Shown: positions 18,743-27,548 of the stretch, piece by piece | Position numbering within the stretch: the first letter of the stretch is position 1 | Layout of the letters: the number at the start of each line of letters is the position of its first letter | Assembly: GCA_963702765.1 (NCBI GenBank) | Contig: CAVPEB010000065.1 | Coordinates: 1-64,000, forward strand | Source: DATMNR01 sp963702765 | Lineage (GTDB): Bacteria > Chloroflexota > Ktedonobacteria > Ktedonobacterales > Ktedonobacteraceae | Length of the DNA: 64,000 nucleotides | Reading direction: 5' to 3' | The notes under the pieces: generated by a model | What the model was told of the DNA's origin: nothing | The model's input: only the letters and a program-made list of their open reading frames with translations | The model's database searches: none | Program-made: the position numbers and the translations under genes

Positions 18743-19980
18743 ATGCAAATTCATGATCTGGTTCAAGATTACCAGCATAATTTCTATCCTGACGAGCGAG
18801 GACGCTTTGGCAGCTTTGGCGGAAAATTCGTTCCCGAGAGCTTAATGCTGGCTCTCACTGAGTTAGAGACAGCGTATGAACTGGCATGCAATGATACCGA
18901 TTTTCAAGTTGAACTACAAAGGTTGCTTTCAAGCTTTGTTGGACGCCCAACAACCCTACACTACGTTCCGCGTTTCTCTCGAATGGTAGCTCCGAATATC
19001 AAAGTCTATCTCAAGCGTGAAGATCTGGCACATACAGGTGCACATAAGATCAATAACGCTCTAGGTCAAGGGTTACTAGCCCGTAGGATGGGAAAGCAGC
19101 GAATCATCGCCGAAACAGGAGCAGGTCAACACGGTGTCGCAACTGCTACTGTGTGTGCAATGCTCGGACTCGAATGTATCGTTTACATGGGTGAGGACGA
19201 TATCCAACGCCAGTCGCTCAATGTCTTTCGTATGAAATTGTTAGGGGCAGAAGTACGCTCCGTAACAGGTGGGAGCCGCACGCTTAAAGATGCTATCAAT
19301 GAAGCTATCCGAGACTGGGTGACGAACATTGAAACTACTTTTTATCTGATTGGCTCGGCTAGTTGGCCCACATCCCTATCCACGTATCGTGCGTGATTTT
19401 CAATCGATTATCGGGGAAGAAGCTCGCGAACAAATACTTGCGCAGGAGGGGCGCTTGCCTGATAAAGTGATTGCCTGCGTTGGTGGTGGTAGCAACGCCA
19501 TTGGTATTTTTTATCCTTTTGCCGACTCACCGCAAGTACAACTTATTGGCATAGAAGCTGGTGGTTCTAGTCTTGCGCCTGGAGAGCATGCTGCAACTCT
19601 GGTAGCGGGCAGTCCCGGTGTTTTACATGGTTCATACAGTTATCTTCTACAAAATGAAGACGGACAGGTACTCGAATACACACAGCATATCCGCAGGTCT
19701 TGACTACCCTGGAGTAGGTCCTGAACACAGTTATATGAAAGAGACTGGTCGCGCAACCTACAGTTCTGTAACCGATGCAAGTGCATTGCGCGGCCTACAA
19801 GCATTGAGCCAGTGCGAAGGAATTATCCCTGCTTTAGAGCCAGCTCATGCATTAGGCTACTTACTGGAACAAGGAGAACAAGGCAAAATTCCACCTGGTT
19901 CGCTGATTATTTTGAACCTGTCAGGACGCGGGGATAAGGATATGTTGACAGTCGCAAAAGCATTACATGTTTCATTGTAG
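18743..19980 (+). CDS. trpB: tryptophan synthase beta subunit (frame interrupted twice)
   Basis: PLP enzyme that joins indole and serine. First frame: GRFGSFGGKFVPE, then KREDLAHTGAHKINNALGQ with the PLP lysine, and AETGAGQHGVATA. Second frame: GPHPYPRIVRDFQ and VGGGSNAIGIFYP (phosphate loop). Third frame: AGLDYPGVGPEHSYMK and LSGRGDKDM. The joins are GCT-A-GTT at 19361 and GAA-T-ACA at 19677, both +1. With both skipped the protein is full length (about 412 aa), without loss of any conserved block. ATG at 18743 behind CGAGG. Lies between trpCF and a B3/B4 protein. Confidence 0.92.
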
Positions 19981-19989
19981 GAGTGAAAA

Positions 19990-20714
19990 ATGACAGTTTT
20001 CCATTATGATACTGAAATTTTGACACGTTACCCAACTGTCGTTGGTGGAGTAATTCTCGCACAGGGAATGACAAATGGTCCGACACCAAAAGATTTACAA
20101 GCAGCTTTCATTAGATGAACAACAGGGTACTTTGCGACGCATTGGAGATACTCCTCTAAGCCAGATTCCATCGTTAGTGGCCTGGCGTGCTGTTTTCCGC
20201 AGTTTTGGTGTAGACCCGACACAATACCGCAGCGCTGCTGAAGCGCTTTTACGCCGCCTGACCAAAAAAGGAGATATACCCAGCATCAACTTGCTTGTTG
20301 ATCTCGGCAATCTGGTGAGTATTCGTTATGCATTGCCAGTTGCCGTTTTTGATACCAGCTCTTTGACATGGAGCGGTTACTGTACATGTCGCTGATGGAT
20401 CAGAAAGGTATACAACACTCGGGCAGGATGAACTAGAGCATCCTGAACCGGGAGAAGTTGTTTTTTCTGACGACACTAAACTTGTCATTGCACGTCGCTG
20501 GTGTTGGCGACAAAGTGATCAAAGCGCAGCGCAACAAGAGACCACTCAGGCAATAATTACGGTCGAAGCTCACCATGAACAAGGTAAAGAGGATGTCGAT
20601 GCGGCTCTAGATGACTTGCTCTCTTTACTACATACATTTGCTGGCGGTAACTTTATCTATAGTAGGCTTGATGCTGAGAATCCAATTATTTCAGATGCAT
20701 CTAAACCTTTTTAG
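19990..20714 (+). CDS. B3/B4 (PheT-like editing) domain protein inside the trp operon (frame interrupted twice)
   Basis: About 240 aa after restoring the frame. Blocks such as NGPTPKDLQAAF, LRRIGDTPLSQIPSLVAWR, FGVDPTQYRSAAEALLRR, GDIPSINLLVDLGNLVSIRY and ALPVAVFD fit stand-alone B3_4 proteins, related to the editing module of phenylalanyl-tRNA synthetase beta chain. The ATG at 19990 has a good ribosome site (TAGGAG). Joins: ATT-A-GAT at 20113 and TTG-A-CAT at 20366, both +1. After the second, translation continues AVTVHVADGSERY to the TAG at 20712-20714. It sits 9 bases after trpB and 8 before trpA, so it is co-transcribed with them under the Trp T-box. A role in clearing a mischarged tRNA is only an inference. 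Confidence 0.75.
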
Positions 20715-20722
20715 GAGACACT

Positions 20723-21577
20723 ATGCAACGTACAACTACACCTCAAACCCCTGCGACGCGAATTATTAATGCCTTTGAACAAGCACAAAAAGAGAATAGA
20801 GGCGTACTCATTCCTTACTTCATGTGTGGCTACCCGACTGCGACACAAAGTATAAAGCTCGCGCTAGCCGCAACAGAGATGGGAGCGGATATCATCGAAC
20901 TTGGATTGCCTTTTAGCGACCCGCTGGCTGATGGAGCTACTATCCAGCACGCCGGACATATCGCACTCGAAAATGGTATGACCATTAACGGTTGTTTTGA
21001 GATTGCCTTTGAGATCTCAACGAGGAGCGATGTACCCCTTGTCCTCATGGGTTATTACAATCCTATACTAATGTATGGTCTTGAGACCTTTTGCCAGAGA
21101 GCTGTCGCAAGTGGGGTTTGTGGTCTGATCATCCCTGATTTGCCACCTGAAGAAGCAGAGCCTTTGCAACAAGCAGCACAAAAATTCGGACTATCAATTA
21201 TCTTTCTTATTCCACCAACTACACATGATGAACGCATTACACAAATTGCAAAGATCGCATCTAGTGGGTATGGCAGTTTCCTTTATTGTGTCGCATTGAA
21301 CGGTGTAACCGGAGCGCGAGCTACACTCCCTACAGATTTGCAAGCTTTTATACAGAGAGTAAAAGACTATACGAAAGATTGTCATCTTCCAATCGCAGTT
21401 GGCTTTGGAATTTCAACACCTGAACACGTTGCCGAAATAATAACTTTCGCAGAGGGTGTTGTTGTGGCCAGCGCTATTGTAAAACTTATCGATGAACATT
21501 CCGAAGAAGAACAAGTAGAGGTAGTAAAACGTTATATCTTAAGCCTGCACACGGCGTGTTTAGACAAAAAGATGTGA
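20723..21577 (+). CDS. trpA: tryptophan synthase alpha subunit
   Basis: Cleaves indole-3-glycerol phosphate and channels indole to TrpB. 284 aa. Catalytic Glu in ADIIELGLPFSDPLADG, with the Asp in the same stretch; PLVLMGYYNPI, LIIPDLPPEEAE, FLIPPTT, GVTGARATLP and VGFGISTPEHVAEI are all typical. Frame intact. The ribosome site (TTAGGAG) overlaps the stop of the preceding B3/B4 gene. Last gene of the trp unit. It contains TTT-AGC-GAC and TCT-AGT-GGG read normally in frame, useful controls for the frameshift question. Confidence 0.96.
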   Translation: MQRTTTPQTPATRIINAFEQAQKENRGVLIPYFMCGYPTATQSIKLALAATEMGADIIELGLPFSDPLADGATIQHAGHIALENGMTINGCFEIAFEISTRSDVPLVLMGYYNPILMYGLETFCQRAVASGVCGLIIPDLPPEEAEPLQQAAQKFGLSIIFLIPPTTHDERITQIAKIASSGYGSFLYCVALNGVTGARATLPTDLQAFIQRVKDYTKDCHLPIAVGFGISTPEHVAEIITFAEGVVVASAIVKLIDEHSEEEQVEVVKRYILSLHTACLDKKM

Positions 21578-21635
21578 TATACTGTGGCAGTGCCAGCAGG
21601 GGCCTTTCCTGCGAATCTTTAAGAAGGAGTTAAAA

Positions 21636-21965
21636 ATGACAACTGTTGCAGAAATTTTCGAGGCAATGCCCACAATTTTTAATTCTGCCGCAGCAGCAGG
21701 TATGACCAAAACATTTCAATGGAACATTACTGGAGAGCAAGCTGGAGTTTGGGCTTTTAAAGTACACGACGGAGTTTGCGAACCCGCCACGGGGGGTGTT
21801 GAGAAGCCTGATGTCACTTTCACCATCAGTGATAAAGACTGGATTGCGTTGACTGAAGGAAAACTTGATGCACAGAGCGCCTTTTTCAGCGGTCAGCTAA
21901 AAATAGCTGGCGATATGGGACTTGCTCTCAGAGTTCCCCAACTCTTCCCAACACCAAGAAGCTAG
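21636..21965 (+). CDS. SCP2 sterol-binding domain protein
   Basis: 109-residue single-domain protein of the SCP2 fold, a hydrophobic pocket for lipids or acyl-CoA. VAEIFEAMPTIFNSAAA at the start, EKPDVTFTISDKDWIALTEGKLDAQSAF with the core strand and helix, and FSGQLKIAGDMGLALRVPQLF at the end are characteristic. ATG at 21636 behind AAGAAGGAG. About 60 bases after trpA; it may have its own promoter, as the extended -10-like sequence TGTGATATACT lies at about 21572-21582. Confidence 0.8.
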   Translation: MTTVAEIFEAMPTIFNSAAAAGMTKTFQWNITGEQAGVWAFKVHDGVCEPATGGVEKPDVTFTISDKDWIALTEGKLDAQSAFFSGQLKIAGDMGLALRVPQLFPTPRS

Positions 21966-21974
21966 AAACTCTGG

Positions 21975-22001
21975 GTCTGGCACTGGTTTGGAGTGCCAGA
22001 C
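21975..22001 (+). terminator. terminator-like hairpin after the SCP2 gene
   Basis: GTCTGGCACT, a 7-base loop, AGTGCCAGAC: a perfect 10-bp stem 9 bases past the SCP2 stop. There is no U run after it, so it may end transcription poorly or only protect the 3' end. Confidence 0.6.
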
Positions 22002-22098
22002 TCATGTTACCCCTACCTGTCAAACCCCAAATCTCGTCGATTATCGCTTAAACCATGCATAACAGGCCATTTAGAAATGGAATGGATCAGTTAGAATC

Positions 22099-22127
22099 TT
22101 GTTATTCCAAATCTTCTGTGGTATACT
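22099..22127 (+). promoter_or_regulatory. promoter of the HTH-protein gene
   Basis: TTGTTA (22099-22104), 17 bases, TATACT (22122-22127), with TGTGG before the -10. Transcription would begin near 22134, about 60 bases before the gene at 22196. Confidence 0.65.
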
Positions 22128-22195
22128 CAGCATGTCTAAGTATGGTCTTTTCTGGTACATCTGAAGTACGGTAACCCGTAAGAAAGGCGTCCGTC

Positions 22196-22735
22196 ATGGC
22201 CCTTAGGAGCGATGAACTACATCATAATCTCCAGCACCTCAATGGTATGTTGACCACTCATGAAGCAGCGAAACAACTCGATTTAAGCTACTGGCATTTT
22301 ATGCACCTCGTGGAAAAAGGATCGATCCCAGGTGTACGCGTTGTTGATCGGTGGCTGTTCTCTCCAACCGATTTGAACGAATACCGCCGAAGAAAGTATG
22401 GCCAACTGGAAGATATGGCAAAAACTGCACTGGAGCACCCGTTAGTCGAGTTGACAGAAAAACAAGAGATAATCTGCCAGTACCTTGTTAACTGTGAACG
22501 TCCTTCAGAAATTGCCCGCAAGCTGAAACATTCACGGCAAGCAGTACACTCCCAAATTACTCTTATCAGAGAAAAAGTCTCACGTATCCAGCCTCTCAAA
22601 ACAACTCCACAGCTGACAGAAACCACTCAAAATCCGCATCCAAGCGAAACTCCTCATGAGAGTAAAAGGCCAATTCCAATTCACAGCCCAAGAAATAAAC
22701 CATTACACATACAGCAAGACCTGCAAGCCACATAA
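22196..22735 (+). CDS. helix-turn-helix DNA-binding protein (excisionase-type HTH)
   Basis: 179 aa. Residues about 18-65 form an excisionase/MerR-like winged HTH (MLTTHEAAKQLDLSYWHFMHLVEKGSIPGVRV, then DRWLFSPTDLNEYRRR). Residues about 85-130 look like a sigma-region-4/LuxR-type HTH (LTEKQEIICQYLVNCERPSE, then ARKLKHSRQAVHSQI). The last 50 residues are Pro/His-rich and disordered. ATG at 22196 with AGAAAGG upstream. Two DNA-binding helices in one small protein suggest a transcriptional regulator; the target is unknown. Confidence 0.7.
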   Translation: MALRSDELHHNLQHLNGMLTTHEAAKQLDLSYWHFMHLVEKGSIPGVRVVDRWLFSPTDLNEYRRRKYGQLEDMAKTALEHPLVELTEKQEIICQYLVNCERPSEIARKLKHSRQAVHSQITLIREKVSRIQPLKTTPQLTETTQNPHPSETPHESKRPIPIHSPRNKPLHIQQDLQAT

Positions 22736-22787
22736 CTTACAGATCTTGTTCCCTTTATCAAGGAGTTTCAGATAGTCGTATTTTCTG

Positions 22788-24167
22788 TTATTTGCTTAAA
22801 GCCTTTAGTAAACTAGCTACATTGGGTGTACCCCAACCGGTAGTAGCATCCCATCCAGGTGTGGCGATATATCCGGGGATACCATCAAAGCTGTTGTTAC
22901 CCTGGATGATATCATGCAAAGTCTTGCTATAATACGGTCCGCTACCAAGTTGGTAGATTGCCGGATTTAAGAAGCCAAGTGGGTGACCCGCAAATTGGTT
23001 GCCATCTGCAATGATTCCAGCCCATGTTGGGGAACCTTCACTTGTGCCGCCGAAAATATACCAACCTGATGGTATACCACTGAAACCGAGGTAGACTAGC
23101 ACTCCTGTATTCGGATCGGCATTAAAGGAGATATCAGGAAGACCTCGATGCCCATTCAGCAAAGCCTGATCTGAGGCAGGAAGATACTGCTGCTGGTAGC
23201 CTGGCTCTTTTAAATACTGACTCACTCCGCCACCTGTTGCACCGTAAACGTCATTCCACACAACTTCAGCTTGATATTTACCCTGGGTACTGGCAAAAAG
23301 ACTTGTACCACCAACTGCAGTAATGTATGGAGAAGAGGCGGGGAAGTTGACTGTTGGGAAAGGATAGATCTGACCATTGACATTCGGATTGGCAACTCCC
23401 GCATCTCCTGCAGACCCAAAGATGGTAACACCCTGCCTATCCGCTTGTTTATAGAAGTCATCAAAGCTTTTGATCACCTGTCTACCACCAGAAGTTGTGA
23501 ATAACGTATTTTCGGTGGTAGCCCAACTCTGGGAGATGATATTACCGAGATGATGACTCACAGCAAACTGCTCTAGATAGAGAAATTCAGGCAGACCCTG
23601 TACACCTTGCGTCTCATCGACCGGGCTAGTCATCAGTACTATACTAGCACCTGGCGCCATTGCATGTGACCATTCTACATCAAGAGAGGTCTCTTCGGCC
23701 CAGCCAAGCATATCTGGATTAGTAGGGTCAAATGCTACCTGTCCAAGTGGACTTAGTATCTTGAACGAGGGGGGATTGGGCAATCCGAAGGAAGCATCGA
23801 ATACTTTGAGATCTTGCTTAATCGTTGGGCTACCATAGAATCATGATCACGATTGTTTTCCCTTACCTGTATAGCCAGCATTGAGAACAGGATTTAGATT
23901 ATAAGCCTGATGGATTTCCTGCGGACTATAGCAAGGAACACCAATCTGAGTACGGCACTGTTTGTCTGTAGGAGGAGGTTGTACCGAACTTTGAACAAAC
24001 CTCAGGTGATTACCCTTAAAATTTAAGATATAGGGACCTGCATTGGTTTTATTACCAGCAGCATGGGCACCAGTAATAATGCTAATTACTGGTAACAGGA
24101 TCAATACCAGCGCCAAAATAACAAGAAAAATAGTGACATTACGGCGCTGAAAAACTGAAATATTCAA
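22788..24167 (-). CDS. S53 family peptidase (sedolisin), frame disrupted near 23,840
   Basis: Secreted acid serine-carboxyl peptidase. Signal anchor at the N-terminus (VTIFLVILALVLILLPVIS), a short propeptide-like part with PCYSPQEIHQAYN, then the catalytic domain: Glu/Asp in EETSLDVEWSHAMAPGA, Asp in FGSAGDAGV, and Ser in GGTSEGSPTWAG. Two in-frame TGA codons lie near 23,840-23,850, between YTGKGKQS and FYGSPTIKQD. The other frame there reads TIVIM, so a lost base followed within about 20 bases by an extra base is the simplest repair. TTG start at 24167 behind AAGGGAG. The gene lacks the large N-terminal prodomain of many sedolisins. Confidence 0.82.
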
Positions 24168-24337
24168 ATGTTAGACTCCCTTCGCGTGATATTTTGATTG
24201 GCATTGTAGATTGTGAAAGACGAATATCTACACACCTTATACCATGGAATAGGTCGCGATTTGGTTAAGACCCGGTTACAACATGGTTAAGTCAAAGGGG
24301 ATTGGTTATGAAAATCACACAAAGCAACGGAGAAACT

Positions 24338-25493
24338 TCAAGTTTTTAAGAGCGAGGCTGCAATTAACGAAGCCATAGTCGGTTCGTGATCGGCGAGGGC
24401 ACGCAGTAAGCCAAAACATCCTGCAAGCATCATATCCCCATGTGGAGTAGCCTCGTAAGGATGAAGCCTAGATCCTCGTAACATCTCTCGTCGTGGTCCA
24501 GTCACTGCCAGGAAGGGGAAGTCTCCACTCACGTCATTATGACGTGAACCATCAAGAATTAAAGCGCCATGGCCACTCGTATTAAAAACTTCTTCGTTGG
24601 TTAATGTTCCATCAGCTAGCTTCGTGAGCATCTGCTCAAGCTGTGTGCGATCAATCTCACCTGTGTGATGTTCAAAGATCCCGACTATTCTTCCCTGCAT
24701 TAGGTGAAAAGCTAAAGTATGAAAATTTCCTATGTTGCAGATAAGGCTTTTATGCTCATTTCTGACAACGGGGTCTTCTAATGCTCCTAAAACTGCCGCC
24801 GAACCGGTATCCATTAATACTAGTGGCGAGTGAGGATCTGAGTCGCTCAATTGCAGATATCGAGCTGCGCTTGCTGAAATCGATCGCAAGCGTGTTAAAT
24901 CGGTAGGAGTATTCTGCGCATGATAAGCAAAAGCGCTTGGAACTGGATTGTCATTCACTGTTTTTGCAATAAAGTCAAAACGGAAACGACGATCACTCAC
25001 ACCCGGAGGTGCTGCTCCGTGATCGAATGCAGCGATAGCTAATGCATCAACAATAGGATCAACATCGAAAGACCTTAAAGCGCTGATAATGGCTAGTAGC
25101 ATCGAAATCTTGTAGATTAATATGTATTACATCCGGGTAATCTTTCCTTAGCTCTGCTTCAGCATCATCTATTATCTCAAAACCCATCTGTTCAACCATA
25201 GTGAGATCATCATCAAAGGTACTTGCAGCTTGAGGCGTAACAGCAACAGCAAAGCCAGCCAGAGCATGATCTCGTGCAGCCCAATGACAAGGTCCACCAC
25301 CCATAGTCACACCAGTCAGGAGAATAGGTTGACCATTTCCAGTCGCTCTCTTAATGCGTCCTGCTACAATGACCGTTGGAGAGGGCATAACCATCTTAAA
25401 GCAGTTCTCGATCGTCTTCCCACTTTCAAATAGCAATATATCTTGTGTGCCTGTGCCAACATCAACGGCAAGAACACGAATTGGTTTAGACAT
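24338..25493 (-). CDS. DUF1786 family protein (one frame interruption)
   Basis: About 385 aa once restored. Starts IRVLAVDVGTGTQDILLFE, an actin-like (ASKHA) phosphate-1 loop, followed by GVTMGGGPCHWAARDHALAG; the C-terminal part has LICNIGNFHTLAFHLMQGRIVGIFEHHTGE and ALILDGSRHN. These fit PF08735 (DUF1786), historically annotated as pyruvate-formate-lyase-activating-related, with no proven role. The first frame stops at 25059 after ATSHYQRF; skipping the A at 25094 (ACT-A-GCC) continues AIISALRSFDVDPIVDA. ATG at 25493 with AGGAG upstream. Divergent from typA. Confidence 0.72.
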
Positions 25494-25559
25494 GAATGCA
25501 CTCCTGAAGTGATAGAGAAGTAATCTGATAAGAGTATATCATTTAACAACTCGGCAAAC

Positions 25560-25588
25560 TTGACGTTATGCCTTTGAAGGGATACAAT
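25560..25588 (+). promoter_or_regulatory. promoter of typA
   Basis: TTGACG (25560-25565), 17-base spacer, TACAAT (25583-25588). Strong vegetative-type promoter giving a leader of about 90 bases before typA. Confidence 0.8.
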
Positions 25589-25625
25589 GTAAGCGGAAGT
25601 TATCGGTAAAAAAATCAACATTCTC

Positions 25626-25655
25626 ACCGGGCGACTCAAACCGTCCGGTTTTCTT
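25626..25655 (+). terminator. hairpin with U tract in the typA leader
   Basis: ACCGG ... CCGGT, with a possible inner GAC/GTC pair, followed by TTTTCTT, all between the typA promoter and its start codon. It has the form of an attenuator. The stem is short, so its activity is uncertain. Confidence 0.4.
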
Positions 25656-25683
25656 ATGCCTTCGGGGAGTTATATATTACATT

Positions 25684-27534
25684 ATGCAGGTTCAAAATGC
25701 TATGACCCAGACAGAACGATTAATAAAAAGAGATGATATTCGCAATGTTGCTATTATTGCCCACGTTGATCATGGAAAGACCACATTGGTGGACGGATTG
25801 CTCAAACAAAGCCATATCTTCCGCGAGAATCAGCAAATGGGCGAGCTTATCATGGACAATAATGACCAGGAGCGCGAACGAGGAATAACAATCCTGGCAA
25901 AAAACACAGCTATCATCTATCGAGGCACAAAAATCAATATCATTGATACTCCTGGACACGCTGACTTTGGTGGAGAGGTAGAACGTGTACTTAACATGGC
26001 CGACGGCTGTATACTACTGATCGATGCTGTTGAAGGACCAATGCCCCAGACGCGTTTCGTATTGCAAAAAGCGTTAGAGCTTAACCTTCAGCCTATTGTC
26101 ATCATCAATAAAATTGATCGTCGTGATGCCCGAATTGATCAAGTATTCGAGTGGACTCAGGACCTTTTTCTGGAACTGGCTACATCTGACCGGCACCTTG
26201 AATTTCCCATTCTTTACGCTATTGGTCGGGATGGTGTGGCAATGTATCATCCTGACGACGAAAGAGTTGATCTTGAGCCTTTATTCGAAACCATCATCAA
26301 TACTGTTCCTGCGCCTGTCGTTGATCCAGATGCGCCATTACAAATGCTTGTGGCTGCTCTCGACTATGATGACTATAAAGGCAAATATGCTATAGGTCGT
26401 ATTGTCCGAGGTCGAATCTCTCCCAATACGTTCGTAGCACATATTGCACGTGATGGAGTTGTAGCGCGACAGAAAATCAATCTCGTGCTGTCATATAAAG
26501 GACTTCAACGCATCGAAGTTAATGAAGCGATTGCGGGAGATATTGTTGCCCTGACAGGCATAGCAGATGCAAATATTGGTGACACAATTGCTGATGTCGA
26601 CACGCCTGAAGCATTGCCTACCATAGCTATCACAGAACCTACGTTAAAGATGTCTTTTAGTGTCAATACCAGCCCCTTTGCCGGACGTGAAGGAAAATAT
26701 CCAACTTCAAGACAACTACGCGCTCGCCTGTATCGTGAACTTGAGACTAATGTCAGCTTACGTGTCGAAGAAGGCAATTCACCCGACGAATTTATCGTAT
26801 CTGGCCGTGGTGAATTGCATCTCTCGGTTTTAATCGAGACCATGCGTCGTGAAGGATATGAATTCCAGGTATCTCGTCCTGAAGTTATTACGCGAGAAGA
26901 AGAGAACGGACGCATTATTGAGCCAATTGAACACCTGGTAATAGATACAAAAGACACATATATAGGTGTTCTAACTGAGACACTCGCTGCTCGTAAAGCC
27001 CAGCTTACGAACATGACCAATGACGGTCTGGGCAATGTACGTCTTGAGTATCACATTCCAACAAGAGGATTGATCGGTTTCCGAAATGCTTTTCTCACAT
27101 TGACACAGGGTAATGGAGCGATGAGCAGCTTATTGATCAATTATGAGCTATGGTTAGGCAAAATTGGCACCACTCGCATGGGAGCTTTAATAGCATCAGA
27201 GAACGGTGTGGCTGTAACCTATGGGTTAAACAACGCCCAGCAACGCGGTGACACTTTCATCGAGCCAGGCACGCCGGTTTACGAAGGCATGATCGTAGGT
27301 TTAAATGCCCGGCCAATGGATATGGTCGTGAATGTGTGTAAAGAGAAGCAGAAGACCAATATACGATCTTCAACTTCCGATATATCAGTACGCCTTACAC
27401 CACCTATTATTATGAGCCTTGAACAATCTCTCGATTTCATTAATAACGATGAGCTGGTAGAGGTCACCCCACAAAATATCAGGCTACGTAAACGTTACCT
27501 GACACAACATGAGCGTGCACGAGCCAGGGATTAA
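25684..27534 (+). CDS. typA: translational GTPase TypA/BipA
   Basis: Ribosome-associated GTPase of the EF-G class, involved in ribosome assembly and stress responses. 616 aa. G1 AHVDHGKTTLVDG, effector loop RERGITILAKN, G3 DTPGHADFGGEVERV, G4 NKIDRRDAR; then domain II, FSVNTSPFAGREGKYPTSRQ, the EF-G-like V domain with SGRGELHLSVLIETMRREG, and the BipA-specific C-terminus (NAQQRGDTFIEPGTPVYEGM). Frame intact. The ATG at 25684 lies 14 bases after CGGGGAG; a second ATG at 25702 has no ribosome site. Single-gene unit with its own promoter. Confidence 0.96.
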   Translation: MQVQNAMTQTERLIKRDDIRNVAIIAHVDHGKTTLVDGLLKQSHIFRENQQMGELIMDNNDQERERGITILAKNTAIIYRGTKINIIDTPGHADFGGEVERVLNMADGCILLIDAVEGPMPQTRFVLQKALELNLQPIVIINKIDRRDARIDQVFEWTQDLFLELATSDRHLEFPILYAIGRDGVAMYHPDDERVDLEPLFETIINTVPAPVVDPDAPLQMLVAALDYDDYKGKYAIGRIVRGRISPNTFVAHIARDGVVARQKINLVLSYKGLQRIEVNEAIAGDIVALTGIADANIGDTIADVDTPEALPTIAITEPTLKMSFSVNTSPFAGREGKYPTSRQLRARLYRELETNVSLRVEEGNSPDEFIVSGRGELHLSVLIETMRREGYEFQVSRPEVITREEENGRIIEPIEHLVIDTKDTYIGVLTETLAARKAQLTNMTNDGLGNVRLEYHIPTRGLIGFRNAFLTLTQGNGAMSSLLINYELWLGKIGTTRMGALIASENGVAVTYGLNNAQQRGDTFIEPGTPVYEGMIVGLNARPMDMVVNVCKEKQKTNIRSSTSDISVRLTPPIIMSLEQSLDFINNDELVEVTPQNIRLRKRYLTQHERARARD

Positions 27535-27548
27535 CTTGTCTCTTTGTA

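Noticed and set aside
13347..20920. Strict rule that NNT-AGN always shifts the ribosome
   Set aside because: GCT-AGT-GGT in trpS, ATT-AGC-GAG in trpE, and TTT-AGC-GAC and TCT-AGT-GGG in trpA are read in frame inside conserved motifs, so other signals or a different cause are needed.
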